A stretch of DNA of 24,148 bases from 2-12-FULL-60-25 sp003576745 (GCA_030272835.1 SZOQ01000010.1:1-24148); one strand, 5' to 3'. Positions 15,012-24,011 are shown, counted from the first letter of the stretch. Numbers and translations: made by a program. Notes: a model not told the origin generated them from the sequence alone.

Positions 15012-15450
15012 ATTAGGTCCATCATAGCATGTAGGGGTGTCCTTCGTTAAACATCGGATCAGCCCGAGGGTTGGCTGACGGTAGGCTGTGCTATTTAAAA
15101 AAAACACGCCATGCCCGATACCGTTTATGACGGAGGCCTTTGGTTGTGTCTGTTTGAAAAAATCCGAATGGAACTGACCGGGCTCGGCGGGCGGAATTCC
15201 CACCAACATCCCCCTTCCGCCATGCCGGAGCGAATAAAAATAGCAGCCAGCCCCGCCACCCTGCTCGTTCGGAGCAGATGCCAGCAAAAAAGTTTTCTTT
15301 TCCTTTTATGAGGAAAAAATCTGGCGCGGAAAAATAAAAAATTGTTAAGAAAACTTTTTTGCGGAACAGCGAGCGGCGGCGGGGCGAAGCGTTCAAAATT
15401 CGCAGTACGGATTTTCTTCAATAAAGTTCGGATTTTAACCAAAAGGTACC
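15012..15450. other. Non-coding stretch with local hairpins
   Basis: I see no convincing gene: frames on both strands lack starts with ribosome sites and have no family pattern. Visible structure includes the hairpin ctgctc-GTTCG-gagcag (near 15260-15277), followed by a T-rich run and a second AT-rich stretch (15300-15360) with homopolymer runs. The GC-rich block (about 15170-15290) flanked by T/A runs could be a structured RNA or another dispersed intergenic unit; nothing decides this by eye. Confidence 0.4.
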
Positions 15451-15486
15451 GCCATAAAAAAACAACCCGCTGTTGCGGATTTTTTA
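15451..15486 (-). terminator. Terminator of tRNA-Ser(UGA)
   Basis: Immediately after the tRNA's CCA on the minus strand, TCCGC-AACA-GCGGG is followed by TTGTTTTTT. The flanks (gccataaaaaa / ttttttatggc) also pair, giving a long composite stem that includes the last bases of the tRNA. Confidence 0.75.
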
Positions 15487-15574
15487 TGGCGGAGAGGGTG
15501 AGATTCGAACTCACGGGCCCTTGCGGGCCGCCGGTTTTCAAGACCGGTGCCTTAAACCACTCGGCCACCTCTCC
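15487..15574 (-). tRNA. tRNA-Ser (anticodon UGA)
   Basis: Minus strand: acceptor GGAGAGG / CCTCTCC, discriminator G and encoded CCA. The anticodon arm is CCGGT-CTTGAAA-ACCGG with anticodon UGA, reading UCN codons. A GC-rich long variable arm and a T-arm with TTCGAAT follow. It is 88 bases long and shares its acceptor stem with the other tRNA-Ser in the window. Confidence 0.95.
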
Positions 15575-15693
15575 GGCTCGCGGAGAATATCCGATTTCTG
15601 CATTCTCTTCAAGGGAAATCATTGACGAATGCGCAGAAACAGCATATCCTCATGCTTCGTTCTTTCCGTGGAATAGATGAAAACAGGAGGCCT

Positions 15694-16386
15694 ATGAACC
15701 AATCCGTACGCGCAGCGATTTTCGATCTCGACGGCCTGCTTCTAGATACGGAGCGGCTGTATGATGAAGTCTTTCGGGAATACATCGTGCTCCGCACAGG
15801 AGCGCCCATGGAGGAGAAGGCATTCCTCGCCATGCGGGCGCAGATGTTCGGCGCAAGCCCTCTGGTGAATGCAAACAGGCTGCACGCCCTGATCGGCATC
15901 AATGAGCCGGGAGAGTGCTTTCTCGAGTGGCGGAAGCCGCGAATAACCGAGATGCTCCCGAAGGCTCGGCTGTTGCCGGGCGCCGAGAGCCTTGTCCGCA
16001 TCCTGGCGCGAAAAAAAGTTCCTATGGCTATCGCCACAAGCTCGGACCGCGGGTTCTATACCCTCAAAACCGGGAGCCACCGCGAGTTCTTCTCCCTGTT
16101 CGGCAATCATATTGTCACGAGCGATGACGTGTACAACACCAAACCGGAACCCGATCTCTTTCTCATGGCGGCCGCGCATCTTTCCATCCCTCCCCGAACA
16201 TGCCTGGTATTCGAGGATGCGCCGAGCGGCGTGGAAGCGGCGCTTCGCGCAGGCATGCGCGTGGTGGCCGTTCCGCACCCCCAGCTGGACCGTTCGCTCG
16301 TCGCGCGGGCGGACGAGGTGCTGGACACCCTCGAACAATTCGATCCTGCGCGCTGGAACCTTTTCTCGCAAAACGCCTCCGTCTGA
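15694..16386 (+). CDS. HAD-superfamily phosphatase (beta-phosphoglucomutase-like)
   Basis: The 230-residue product of the HAD subfamily IA hydrolyses or transfers phosphate on small molecules. Motif I is FDLDGLLLDTE with nucleophile D11 and acid/base D13. A helical cap follows (about 18-95). Motif II is ATSSDRG (T115/S116), motif III is the Lys of NTKPEPDLF (K150), and motif IV is VFEDAPSGVEAALRAGM (E174/D175). I chose the ATG at 15694, preceded by AGGAGG at a short spacing, over a TTG at 15622. The substrate cannot be told from sequence; sugar phosphates, phosphoglycolate or nucleotides are typical. The 3' end overlaps a terminator. Confidence 0.92.
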   Translation: MNQSVRAAIFDLDGLLLDTERLYDEVFREYIVLRTGAPMEEKAFLAMRAQMFGASPLVNANRLHALIGINEPGECFLEWRKPRITEMLPKARLLPGAESLVRILARKKVPMAIATSSDRGFYTLKTGSHREFFSLFGNHIVTSDDVYNTKPEPDLFLMAAAHLSIPPRTCLVFEDAPSGVEAALRAGMRVVAVPHPQLDRSLVARADEVLDTLEQFDPARWNLFSQNASV

Positions 16387-16405
16387 CGGGGGTGTTTCTT
16401 TTTTT
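16372..16405 (+). terminator. Bidirectional terminator between convergent genes
   Basis: The arms aacgcctccg and cgggggtgtt form a 10-bp stem with two G-U pairs and loop TCTGA, followed by TTTCTTTTTTT. The stem overlaps the last codons and stop of the HAD gene. Read from the other side it follows the ComF-type gene, so it may serve both. Confidence 0.8.
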
Positions 16406-16413
16406 CGGCGAGA

Positions 16414-17127
16414 TTATGCCCCGAGCGCGAGCGCGGCCGCATACACGCGCGGCGCGCCGGCGCGCAAAAGCGCCCGGGCCGCTTCGGCCGCCGTCGATCC
16501 CGTGGTAATGACATCATCCACAAGAATGACGGGATGCGTCACCCGTTCCGTTGCGATAAAATCTTGCCGGATATTATGCCGGCGTAGCGCTTTATCCTCG
16601 ATGGATGCCTGCGGCATGGCTGATGGCAGTCGGGAGAGCGTATGCGCCATGCATGCCTGCGGCGCCCATGCACAGCGCATGCGATCCGCCACCCATTCCG
16701 CCTGATTAAAACCGCGATCGCGCTCGCGGGCATCCGCGAGCGGCATGGGCTGGATATAAAGCTCCGTTTCGGTTTGCCAGGGAAAGGCGAGATTCCTTGT
16801 CATGCGAATATCCCGAAGCCACGCCTCCACGCTTTGCTCCGTTGCCGTAACGCCTTGATACTTCAAGGCATGAATGACGTGGCGAAGCGACGGGTTGTGA
16901 TAGAAACCGGCAACAACCACGCCGGAAAACGGCAGATCTCCGGTACAGGCAAAAGGATGATGCGCATCATCCGTGCAAAGGCACTTGGGACACGGGTCGC
17001 GCAAGACGCGTTCTGTCCCTGTCTGGCACGCATCGCACCACCATATTCCATGCGCTCCGCATGCCACGCAAAACGGCGGATACACGGCATCGAGAACAAC
17101 GGACCGAATTTTCGCAAACCACTCCAT
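16414..17127 (-). CDS. comF: ComF-family phosphoribosyltransferase
   Basis: ComF/GntX-type proteins accompany DNA uptake and competence machinery; their exact reaction is unsettled. The product (237 residues from the ATG at 17127) has an N-terminal zinc-ribbon-like Cys set (CVAC 20-23, CDAC 31-34, CPKC 46-49, C61). The middle contains YHNPSLRHVIHALKY, followed by RGFNQAEWVA (138-147) and the PRPP-binding loop ILVDDVITTGST (201-212). The longer frame from 17181 adds residues unlike the family, so I prefer the inner start, which matches MEWFAKIRSVVLDAVYPPFC. No strong Shine-Dalgarno precedes it; TATACT ends seven bases upstream and could be a -10 box of a near-leaderless transcript. Confidence 0.92.
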   Translation of the reverse strand: MEWFAKIRSVVLDAVYPPFCVACGAHGIWWCDACQTGTERVLRDPCPKCLCTDDAHHPFACTGDLPFSGVVVAGFYHNPSLRHVIHALKYQGVTATEQSVEAWLRDIRMTRNLAFPWQTETELYIQPMPLADARERDRGFNQAEWVADRMRCAWAPQACMAHTLSRLPSAMPQASIEDKALRRHNIRQDFIATERVTHPVILVDDVITTGSTAAEAARALLRAGAPRVYAAALALGA

Positions 17128-17171
17128 GGCTTCAGTATACAGGAGGTCTCGGTGTACGGGAGAGATTATGG

Positions 17172-17423
17172 CTGTGAGCATTTGGCAATTAGCAAAAGGG
17201 CAAAGGGAACCAGTTATTGGTTACTGGTTATGGGGTTCGGGTTACGAGGCGTATGGCTCACAGCGCATGGACCCATAGCCCAAGGCTCACGACCTACGGA
17301 CCTACGATCTTACGAACCCAAAGGCATGGGGCAAAGGGCGAAGGGTTCGGGGAAAATTTTGTCCCCCCTACGGCAACCACGTCCTATGCACTTTCCGCAT
17401 CCCGCAACCCTCCTTCCCACCCC
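17172..17423 (+). repeat. Non-coding repeat island, copy 2
   Basis: Colinear with the reverse complement of 13985-14320 and similar to 21240-21707. Bases 17190-17261 match the first copy almost exactly apart from a 7-base gap. The block TACGGACCTACGATCTTACG (near 17294-17313) and GGGTTCGGGGAAAATTTTGT (near 17344-17363) follow in the same order. No gene is visible. The right end merges into the next gene: its TAG stop lies in a 'cctacgg' word of the repeat. Confidence 0.8.
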
Positions 17424-18071
17424 CTACGGCGTAAACGGTTTCACATCGTATACGGTGGCGAGCCATTTCCCTCCCTGAAATCCGAATGTCACCGTTGATT
17501 CTCTATATTCCGTGCTGGTTTGTCCGCCGTCACGAATCTGAACCTGCATTTGAACGCGGACGGAAAAAGCGTCTCCGCGTATGATATCGGGATTCTCCGG
17601 TATTTCCACCAGGCGCGTTGCAATGGTCAAATAGGTCTGCCCTGTGGGGGGATGCGCGGACAACAGGCGTTCTTTCATTGCGTCCAACTGCAATACGAGG
17701 GACGCGGATACGCCCACTTTTGCATTGTCCAAATTCTCAAAACCATTCGCGCTCGAGCCGCTTTCGATGCGCTCGCTCAAAATGCCTGCCTGCCGCGACA
17801 AATCCAGAATACGCTGCTGGTCCGAGGTCAGCGCTGTCTGCGCCGGAACGGTCACCACTCCCGCGCCGCCTGCGCCATTCTGGGACTCCGTTCCCTCGGT
17901 ACCGTTTATCTGGAATTGCGGCGCGCCCGGCGTTCCGAGCGCAGGCGGCTGTTCGGCGGACGGTATCGGCAAAACAGGACGGAGCGTGGGAATGACGATG
18001 AGCCAAATTACGGCTCCGAGCAAAAGGATGGAGGCGATGACGAGCAAAATGAATTTGGTGCGTCTGTCCAT
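17424..18071 (-). CDS. Membrane-anchored protein of the secretion/conjugation run
   Basis: The 215-residue product has a short cytoplasmic start (MDRRTK), one membrane helix (about 7-28) and a Pro/Gly-rich linker (about 30-75). An extracytoplasmic domain follows (about 85-215) ending in a beta-rich stretch (RVQMQVQIRDGG, then STVTFGFQGGKWLATVYDV). One helix plus a linker plus an NTF2-like-looking C-terminus would suit a VirB8-like assembly factor, but the resemblance is only architectural. It lies three bases after the VirB4 stop, so it is almost certainly in the same transcript. The final codon and stop touch a repeat island. Confidence 0.7.
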   Translation of the reverse strand: MDRRTKFILLVIASILLLGAVIWLIVIPTLRPVLPIPSAEQPPALGTPGAPQFQINGTEGTESQNGAGGAGVVTVPAQTALTSDQQRILDLSRQAGILSERIESGSSANGFENLDNAKVGVSASLVLQLDAMKERLLSAHPPTGQTYLTIATRLVEIPENPDIIRGDAFSVRVQMQVQIRDGGQTSTEYRESTVTFGFQGGKWLATVYDVKPFTP

Positions 18072-18074
18072 AGA

Positions 18075-20006
18075 TTATTTTCCTGCTTCAATATCGGGCG
18101 CCGCCGGACCCTCACGTTCTTCACCGAGCGCTTTTTCAAATTCGCGTTTTTCCTGCTCGATCTTAAGCAGCTGCTTGGGATCAGTCGTGACAATCTGGTC
18201 TTCCGCGTACGACGCCACAACCTGAATGGCCGCATGTTTGTCGCCGGCGAAGAAAATGCCTTCTCCCCTTCCGCTCTCGAGAAGCAGGTATTTTTCCGAT
18301 TGCGTAAGCAAAAAGGTTTTCGCGATCAAGTCGATGGATGCCGGACTCTGACGGAGAAGCAGCTGAAGCGAAGAGTTTGTCACGATTGCCTGCCCGTACG
18401 GGGACGTAAGGAAGTCGTTCACATCTTGCGTAATGGTGGTAACGCCGAGATAATATTTTCTGCAGCGCTTCACGAGGGCGAAAATAAATTTCGCGGAGTC
18501 TTCGTGCTGCATGAGCCACCAGGCCTCGTCGATCACGAGAATGCGCTTTTTGCGTTCGGAACGGACGGTATTCCAGATATAGTTGATAATGGTGTAAATC
18601 GCCATGGGGCGGAGTTCGTCTTCCAGATCGCGCACCGAAAAGATCACCAGAATATTGTCCATGTTCACCGTGGTTGGCGAATTCAGAAGCCCCGAGAATG
18701 TTCCTTCGGTGTACTTGCGGAGACGAACCACAAGATCTTCGGTTCCCTGCATGCCCTCCAGAATATCCTGGAAATCCTGGAGAATGGGCGGCTCAACCGC
18801 GCTTAAGTCCGCGCCGGCTACGATGTCTTTTTTCGCGTATGTTTCGAGAAGCGCGCGGTCGAGAATGCTGTCCTCCTGCACCGTAAGCTTGCCGAGCATA
18901 AGGCGGAGCAGGCCTTTTAAAATGATGACCGCGCTGCGAATGACGTCCTCGGTGGAAACGGCTTCGCCCGACGGTTTCGGCAAATCGAATGGATTGATTT
19001 TTGCGGACGACGCGAGCGAAATATTGATATAGGTTCCTCCCACCGCGTCGGACAGATGTTTGTATTCCATTTCCGGGTCAATCACGATTACCTCGGTGCC
19101 GAGCATGAGCGACCGAAGAATCTCGAGCTTGATGGCATAGGATTTACCGGCGCCGGAGGTGGCGAAAATGACGGCATTGCCGTTTTGCAGCGAAAACCGG
19201 TCGAAGATGATAAGCGAATTGTTGTGTCGGTTCACGCCATACAGGATTCCCTGATCCGACGTAAGCTCCGCGGAGGTAAACGGAAAACTCGACGCAATGG
19301 GCGACGTGCTCATGTTGAACGTAATCATGAGCTCGTCATTTCCGAGCGGCATGGTGGCATTGAATCCTTGCTCCGCCTGGTAATAGGCGCGTTTCGTATA
19401 GATGAGCATGGAACCGAACGTGGTTTCCACCTGATTGGACAGCCGATTGAGTTCTTCCACGTCGGTAGAGTAAAACGTGCAGTAAAAGCCGAACTGGAAA
19501 AAGTGTTCGATCCCCTGCGTAAGGTCGTCGCGGAGCTGTTCGATATCCCGAAGTGCCGTTTCCGAGGCCGGATCGCGCGGCTTCCCCGCCTCCGCGTCCA
19601 TGGTGATCTGGGCTTCCACCACACCTACCTTGCGCTTGAGTTCTTTTAAAATGACGTCGGCCTTGATGGGATAAAAGAACATGGCGATATCGAGCTGCGC
19701 AGACAGGTTGATGATCGGCGAAGCCCAGCCCACCGTGACATAGCGCGGATAGGTGACGATGAACAGCGTCCGACAAAACACATCGCCCAGCCGCACGTAT
19801 GACGGATCTATTTTCATGGAGGCCGGCGCGATCAGATCCTTGATGGATGCGATGCCCTTGCGGTACACGCGCGCCTCCTCCAGGGCGACTTTTTCTTCCT
19901 CGGCTTTCTTTTTTAATTCTTCTTCCTTTTTGGGCTTGGTGTATTTTACGCCCCCCGCCGTGAGCGCCGAGGCATCAAAACCCTTTTTCTGTACGTCAAT
20001 GGCCAT
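18075..20006 (-). CDS. virB4: VirB4/TraC-type conjugation ATPase
   Basis: VirB4 proteins are the conserved ATPases of type IV secretion and conjugation, acting at the inner face of the membrane. The 643-residue product has a charged N-terminal helix (KKEEELKKKAEEEK) and an N-terminal TraC-like domain (about 65-250) with the FFQFGFYCTFYS region. The RecA-like motor carries Walker A ATSGAGKS (282-289), IDPEMEY (309-315), Walker B RILVIDEAWWLMQ (488-500) and TQDVNDFL. All ATPase motifs are intact. It is preceded by a TraC-like domain gene (6-base gap) and followed by a membrane-anchored protein. In CPR genomes such clusters are common and may serve DNA uptake, conjugation or pilus assembly. Confidence 0.94.
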   Translation of the reverse strand: MAIDVQKKGFDASALTAGGVKYTKPKKEEELKKKAEEEKVALEEARVYRKGIASIKDLIAPASMKIDPSYVRLGDVFCRTLFIVTYPRYVTVGWASPIINLSAQLDIAMFFYPIKADVILKELKRKVGVVEAQITMDAEAGKPRDPASETALRDIEQLRDDLTQGIEHFFQFGFYCTFYSTDVEELNRLSNQVETTFGSMLIYTKRAYYQAEQGFNATMPLGNDELMITFNMSTSPIASSFPFTSAELTSDQGILYGVNRHNNSLIIFDRFSLQNGNAVIFATSGAGKSYAIKLEILRSLMLGTEVIVIDPEMEYKHLSDAVGGTYINISLASSAKINPFDLPKPSGEAVSTEDVIRSAVIILKGLLRLMLGKLTVQEDSILDRALLETYAKKDIVAGADLSAVEPPILQDFQDILEGMQGTEDLVVRLRKYTEGTFSGLLNSPTTVNMDNILVIFSVRDLEDELRPMAIYTIINYIWNTVRSERKKRILVIDEAWWLMQHEDSAKFIFALVKRCRKYYLGVTTITQDVNDFLTSPYGQAIVTNSSLQLLLRQSPASIDLIAKTFLLTQSEKYLLLESGRGEGIFFAGDKHAAIQVVASYAEDQIVTTDPKQLLKIEQEKREFEKALGEEREGPAAPDIEAGK

Positions 20007-20012
20007 ACCCTA

Positions 20013-20711
20013 TTATCCTTCAAGCTGGAGCTTATTAATCTCCTGCATGCGCTCGGATTCAAAGAGCTCCGGGTTATACACGGTGTAGTAAAGTTCAATC
20101 AGCGACTGCGTATCCAGCATGACGGCATTCAATGACATGGAGGCGAGTCCGCTGATCACCGAATTCACGCGAAGCATCAGCTGCTGTTTTTTGTCTTGAA
20201 AGCGCTTCTCCGACAGCCGGATCGCCACCGAAGGCGTGAGAATCTCCTGAAGCCGCGTAAAAAAATTCCGGCGCTGAAGACCCTCGCCTTCTTCGGCAGC
20301 CGCGGGATCCAGCGGCACCACCACATAAAAGCGCTTTTGCATAATCTCCCCGATCTCCACGAGCTGGCGGATATAATCGCGGTAATCGGCAATCTGATTC
20401 CGAAGCAGGTCATTTTTCTGCTTCTTCTCCGCGTCTTTCAAACGGTTCAAATAGTCGTCGATATTCATTTTCCGGCTTTGAATGACCACTTGGATGGGAA
20501 AATCCAGGGAATTCAGAAAGCCCATATAGGATTGCACGATGGCATTCTGCTCATCCACGTTTTTCAAGGAAAAGTTGATGCTGGAAACCAGCAATACGGC
20601 GCGGATGGTGCCGTCCTTCAGAATGACCACATCCTCCTTGATTTCGGCAATATCAAGAAATCGCTGTGTGGGCACTCCGGGTTTGGATCCTGCAAGCTTT
20701 TTACTCTGCAT
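20013..20711 (-). CDS. TraC-like domain protein
   Basis: The 232-residue soluble protein corresponds to the N-terminal, non-ATPase domain of TraC/VirB4 encoded separately. It opens with a basic tail, then TQRFLDIAEIKEDVVILKDG and IRAVLLVSSINFSLKN, a typical start of this domain. A helical part (DDYLNRLKDAEKKQ) and the FYVVVPLDP strand follow. It sits between PrgI (11-base gap) and the full ATPase (6-base gap). The downstream ATPase has its own N-terminal domain, so this is an extra subunit and not a frameshifted half. It probably joins the VirB4 complex at the membrane. Confidence 0.85.
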   Translation of the reverse strand: MQSKKLAGSKPGVPTQRFLDIAEIKEDVVILKDGTIRAVLLVSSINFSLKNVDEQNAIVQSYMGFLNSLDFPIQVVIQSRKMNIDDYLNRLKDAEKKQKNDLLRNQIADYRDYIRQLVEIGEIMQKRFYVVVPLDPAAAEEGEGLQRRNFFTRLQEILTPSVAIRLSEKRFQDKKQQLMLRVNSVISGLASMSLNAVMLDTQSLIELYYTVYNPELFESERMQEINKLQLEG

Positions 20712-20722
20712 ACATCATGCGT

Positions 20723-21211
20723 TCAGGCCTTTGCTCCGGTCGGGGCGCTCATAACCGGCCCCGATTCTTCTTCCCCTTCTTCCGGCACATACACTCCCCC
20801 TGTATTCACGGTTAGCGACAGATCGCGCAGACGCGTAGAGCCCGGACGCGCTTTTCGCGCAGGGCCTTTTTTCTCTTCCTCCACAATCAGCTGCGGTTTA
20901 ATGATTTGACGCAGTTCCGCATCCGTATAGTCTTTATTCCATACGCGCAAATTCGGCCTCGAAACGGTCTGAACGAAATTCAGGAAAAATACATGAAACG
21001 GCTGGCCGTTCACCTTGATGAAACCGAAGGCGCCGCCGATCCCCGCCGTGAGAAGCCCGAGGGGGATAAAATACGCCAATTTCAACAAACGGAATTCAAG
21101 GAACAGCAGGAAGAACGTGGCGAGGGACAAGACGAATTGCCGAACCGTAATGGGCCCGAGGATTTTATCCTCGTTTTCAATGAATTGAGGAACGATGAAT
21201 TTATCCGGCAT
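20723..21211 (-). CDS. PrgI family membrane protein
   Basis: PrgI proteins are small VirB3-like membrane subunits of Gram-positive-type conjugation systems. The 162-residue product starts with the family-typical MPDKFIVPQFIENEDKILGP, followed by two membrane helices (about 26-40 and 44-64). The GQPFHVFFLNFVQ segment precedes a cytoplasmic region with RPNLRVWNK. The C-terminal 60 residues are low-complexity (Glu/Pro/Gly/Ala). It precedes the TraC-like and VirB4 genes, the usual PrgI order. A repeat island separates it from the gene upstream, so it may have its own promoter. Confidence 0.88.
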   Translation of the reverse strand: MPDKFIVPQFIENEDKILGPITVRQFVLSLATFFLLFLEFRLLKLAYFIPLGLLTAGIGGAFGFIKVNGQPFHVFFLNFVQTVSRPNLRVWNKDYTDAELRQIIKPQLIVEEEKKGPARKARPGSTRLRDLSLTVNTGGVYVPEEGEEESGPVMSAPTGAKA

Positions 21212-21239
21212 GTTTGACCCGTCACATTGTATCGTAAAT

Positions 21240-21707
21240 GAAGAGAAAGGGGAAAAGGAGGGACAGGGGTTAGCGGGTTATGAGTTGTGGGTCGTGAGTC
21301 GCGGGTTAGGGGTCTGAGATGAAACCGCTTACCTACGAACCTACGATCTTCCGAACCTACGAACCCAAGGGCAAAGGGAACGGGGTACGGGTTATTGGTT
21401 ACTAGTTAGGGGTTTCGGGTTACGGGACGCATGGCTTACAGACTACGAACCTACGGACCTACGATCTTACGGACCCAAGGGCTAAGGGAAACAAGTTATA
21501 GGGAAGATTGTAGGCGGAAGCTGTTCACTGTTAGCAATGAGCAATTGGGAAAAGAGGGCAAAGAGCAAAGGGAACGGGTTCGGAGTTCGGGTAGAATTAT
21601 GTCCCACCCTACGCAACGACGTACTCTTCCCACCAGCGCAACTACGCAATTTCCCGCATAACTCACGTCCCCCGCCCTACGCACTCCTACTCCCTACTCC
21701 CTCCCCG
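21240..21707 (+). repeat. Non-coding repeat island, copy 3 (longest)
   Basis: The plus strand contains the same ordered words as copies 1 and 2, more diverged and with internal duplication. CCTACGAACCTACGATCTT occurs near 21330-21352 and again, as TACGGACCTACGATCTTACG, near 21452-21471. GGGTTATTGGTTACTAGTTA is near 21389-21408, GGGAAGATTGTAGG near 21500, and GTAGAATTATGTCCCACCCT near 21591-21610, followed by ACGCAACGACGTACTCTTCC. The tail is C-rich with 'ctccctactccctcc'. The GAAGATTGTAGG word also occurs in copy 1 but not in copy 2. No gene is visible. Confidence 0.78.
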
Positions 21708-24002
21708 TCACATTCTCATCTGCGCATTGAGCGAAATAATCGCCGAAAGTTCTTCCGGGCTCGGAACATTTTCTCCGGCGGCTCGTTTAGCCGTAACAAG
21801 GTCGTTCACGGGCTTGCCGGATTTGAACGCTTCCGCAAGGAGCTTTAAATACATTTGCTGAAGCGGGCTTTGCTGCCAGGCCTGTATCCCCTGCACCTGT
21901 TTGTTGAAAGACTCTTGGCCAAGAAGATCTATTTTATCTTTTATTCTTGCGGCGGCTGCGGCCGGATCGGCGCTTAAGCGTCGAAACTGATCGAGCGTCA
22001 GACTGCCGATTTCCTGAAGCGGTCCGGTTAATCCCCGATCCGGGGGACGAATATCGGTCATCTTCGGCCTGCCGGCCTGCGCCCGGGCCTGTAAATCCGC
22101 CGTCGCCGCACTCACCTTTACCATGGGTTTTTCCGGAAGTTTTCTCGGCGGGGTCGGTTTTGCTCCCGGTGCCTGCGAAAAGGGTTTTGCCGGATGCATG
22201 ACCGAAGGCGCTGCCGCGGTCGGTGTTGCCGCGGCAGGTACCAGCTCCCCATACTTCGTACGCTCTTTCGCTTTTTCCTTCAGATCTACGGGGTGCGGAA
22301 GCGGCGTCGTGTACCCCTGCGCAATCACCTTCATTCTGGAAAGAAGCTGCTTTTTCTCTTCCTCCTCCACGCGTTTGGATTTGATCTTCTCCTCGTACCA
22401 TAAGGCATGCTCTTCCGCCTCGCGCCGGCGGCGCCCTTCAATTTTCTTTTCCTGTTCCGTAAGTTGCTGCTCGATTTTCGATTTCTCCTCCATGGCAATG
22501 CCGTCGCGGAATTCCTTGTACCCATCCTCGATGTGGTTCGCCACCTTCTCGGCAATCTCTCGCGCATATCCAAGCCCCCCCACTTTCACGTCGCGCATGA
22601 GCTTCATGAGCACTTCGTTCCGGCTGCGGACGTCCCGGAGGCGCGTCGACACGATGTTCTCGAGGCGACGGACGAGGTATTCATCGCGCGGCTTGTCCGC
22701 GATCTTGTCCATTGTTGCCCGCACAGAACGGTATAACACGCTGGTCGTATCTTTCGCGGGACGCGGCATGGTAGAAGCGATTTCCGCGATTTCCCGTTCG
22801 TCCTCATCCGATTCTTTCGGCGCGGAAGGTTCTGAGGGAACGGCAGGTGCCGGCTTCGCGCGTTTGATCGCCGAGGAAAGCCAGCGGGAATATTCCTCTT
22901 CCGCCATGAGCTCAACGCGGCCGAGAATATCGTTCATGGCGTCTATGGCAGCTTTTGCTTTCTCCTTGGACAGACCGAGGCCGCCGAAATCTGCGGACCT
23001 CGCAAGCTGATCCTCCACCTGCGCATCGATACGTACGCCTTTGACCTTGCTGATCAGCAGGTCGCGGAGGCGTTCCTGCGCCTGCCCCATGAGCGGGATG
23101 CCGGCCATGCGCGCCACCTCGTGAGCCGCACCGCCATACGTCATCGGTTTGGTATAGACCTGATAATACGGCGCCGGCGGAAGGACAAGTCCTGCTTCTT
23201 TCGCAGCGTCCTGTGCGGACGGCGTCACGGTTTTTCCGAACGGCAGATAACGATAGGCGAGCAGACTGCCGATGAGTTTTGATTTTTCCTCATCGTTGAA
23301 ATTGGAAAACTCGCCGCGCAAGGCTGCGATATATTTCGGAAGATCGATGACGCCCGCGAGCACCGCGTGATCCATTTCATTCAAAAACTGGAGGTCGTCG
23401 TCCGTAAGCGCGAATGCCTGCTTGAGCGCGCGCTCCGACTCGCGGTAATGCGCGGACGTGACAAAACGGAATGATACCTCGTCCAATGGCGGCAGCTCGA
23501 GTCCTGCTTCGCTTTCGTCGGCCGGGGCATTTGCGGGCTGTACCGATTCCGGGACGGATGAAGCTCCCGACTCGGAAACTTTGCCCACCTTCGGAGCCGA
23601 TGGAGGTTGTGCCGCTTCCCGTATTGGAGACGAAGCTGTTGCGCTCAGCGCATCTGCCAAGGCAGGCGATGGAGGGGTCGGTTCTGACACGACGTCCTCG
23701 GAAGCCGCCCTTGAGGGGCGCGCGGAAGCTGGGAGTTCAGAAACGAACGCTACCGGAGAAGGAATCGGCGGCAATGGATGGACGGTTGAGGCAATAGGCG
23801 CTCCCGTGGCTTCCTCGATCTTCTCCGGAGCAACGCGGGATGCCGAACGTATAAAAGCCGCCCGCGACTGCAATAATGGATCGCTCGAAGCATGTACCGG
23901 GCGGGATGTCGCATCTGCAGATTGAGAAACAGACGCCGCACCGGTTGCGGCCGTTGCGGCTGGCTCTGCTGGGTTCGCGGACGGTTTCTGTTCTTCCTGC
24001 AT
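21708..24002 (-). CDS. Large low-complexity and coiled-coil protein, unknown function
   Basis: This 764-residue protein has no family I recognise. Residues 1-185 are Pro/Ala/Ser-rich and probably disordered. A helical domain follows (about 190-390), with acidic helices such as ALTDDDLQFLNEMD and FSNFNDEEKSKLIGSLLAYR. Next come a second Pro/Glu-rich linker, a long charged region with a coiled coil (about 490-560, MEEKSKIEQQLTEQEKKIEG), an Ala/Pro linker and a helical C-terminal block (SLTLDQFRRLSADPAAAAAR). No signal peptide or membrane helix is seen. It is upstream of PrgI/VirB4 in the same direction, so it may be a cytoplasmic or scaffold partner of that machinery. Its long frame with clean codon use makes it a real gene. 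Confidence 0.8.
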   Translation of the reverse strand: MQEEQKPSANPAEPAATAATGAASVSQSADATSRPVHASSDPLLQSRAAFIRSASRVAPEKIEEATGAPIASTVHPLPPIPSPVAFVSELPASARPSRAASEDVVSEPTPPSPALADALSATASSPIREAAQPPSAPKVGKVSESGASSVPESVQPANAPADESEAGLELPPLDEVSFRFVTSAHYRESERALKQAFALTDDDLQFLNEMDHAVLAGVIDLPKYIAALRGEFSNFNDEEKSKLIGSLLAYRYLPFGKTVTPSAQDAAKEAGLVLPPAPYYQVYTKPMTYGGAAHEVARMAGIPLMGQAQERLRDLLISKVKGVRIDAQVEDQLARSADFGGLGLSKEKAKAAIDAMNDILGRVELMAEEEYSRWLSSAIKRAKPAPAVPSEPSAPKESDEDEREIAEIASTMPRPAKDTTSVLYRSVRATMDKIADKPRDEYLVRRLENIVSTRLRDVRSRNEVLMKLMRDVKVGGLGYAREIAEKVANHIEDGYKEFRDGIAMEEKSKIEQQLTEQEKKIEGRRRREAEEHALWYEEKIKSKRVEEEEKKQLLSRMKVIAQGYTTPLPHPVDLKEKAKERTKYGELVPAAATPTAAAPSVMHPAKPFSQAPGAKPTPPRKLPEKPMVKVSAATADLQARAQAGRPKMTDIRPPDRGLTGPLQEIGSLTLDQFRRLSADPAAAAARIKDKIDLLGQESFNKQVQGIQAWQQSPLQQMYLKLLAEAFKSGKPVNDLVTAKRAAGENVPSPEELSAIISLNAQMRM

Positions 24003-24011
24003 ACCAGTGAC

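Noticed and set aside
15012..15287. Longer N-terminus for the membrane protein ending at 14502
   Set aside because: The 92 extra residues have no family pattern or helix continuity and run through GC-rich non-coding DNA; the ATG at 15011 gives a sensible start.
15170..15290. Signal recognition particle RNA
   Set aside because: A GGTCAG-like string is present on the minus strand, but the conserved GGAA/AGCA loop arrangement is missing.
18075..20711. A frameshifted single VirB4 gene
   Set aside because: The shorter upstream gene has its own start and stop and the ATPase has its own N-terminal domain, so they are two genes.
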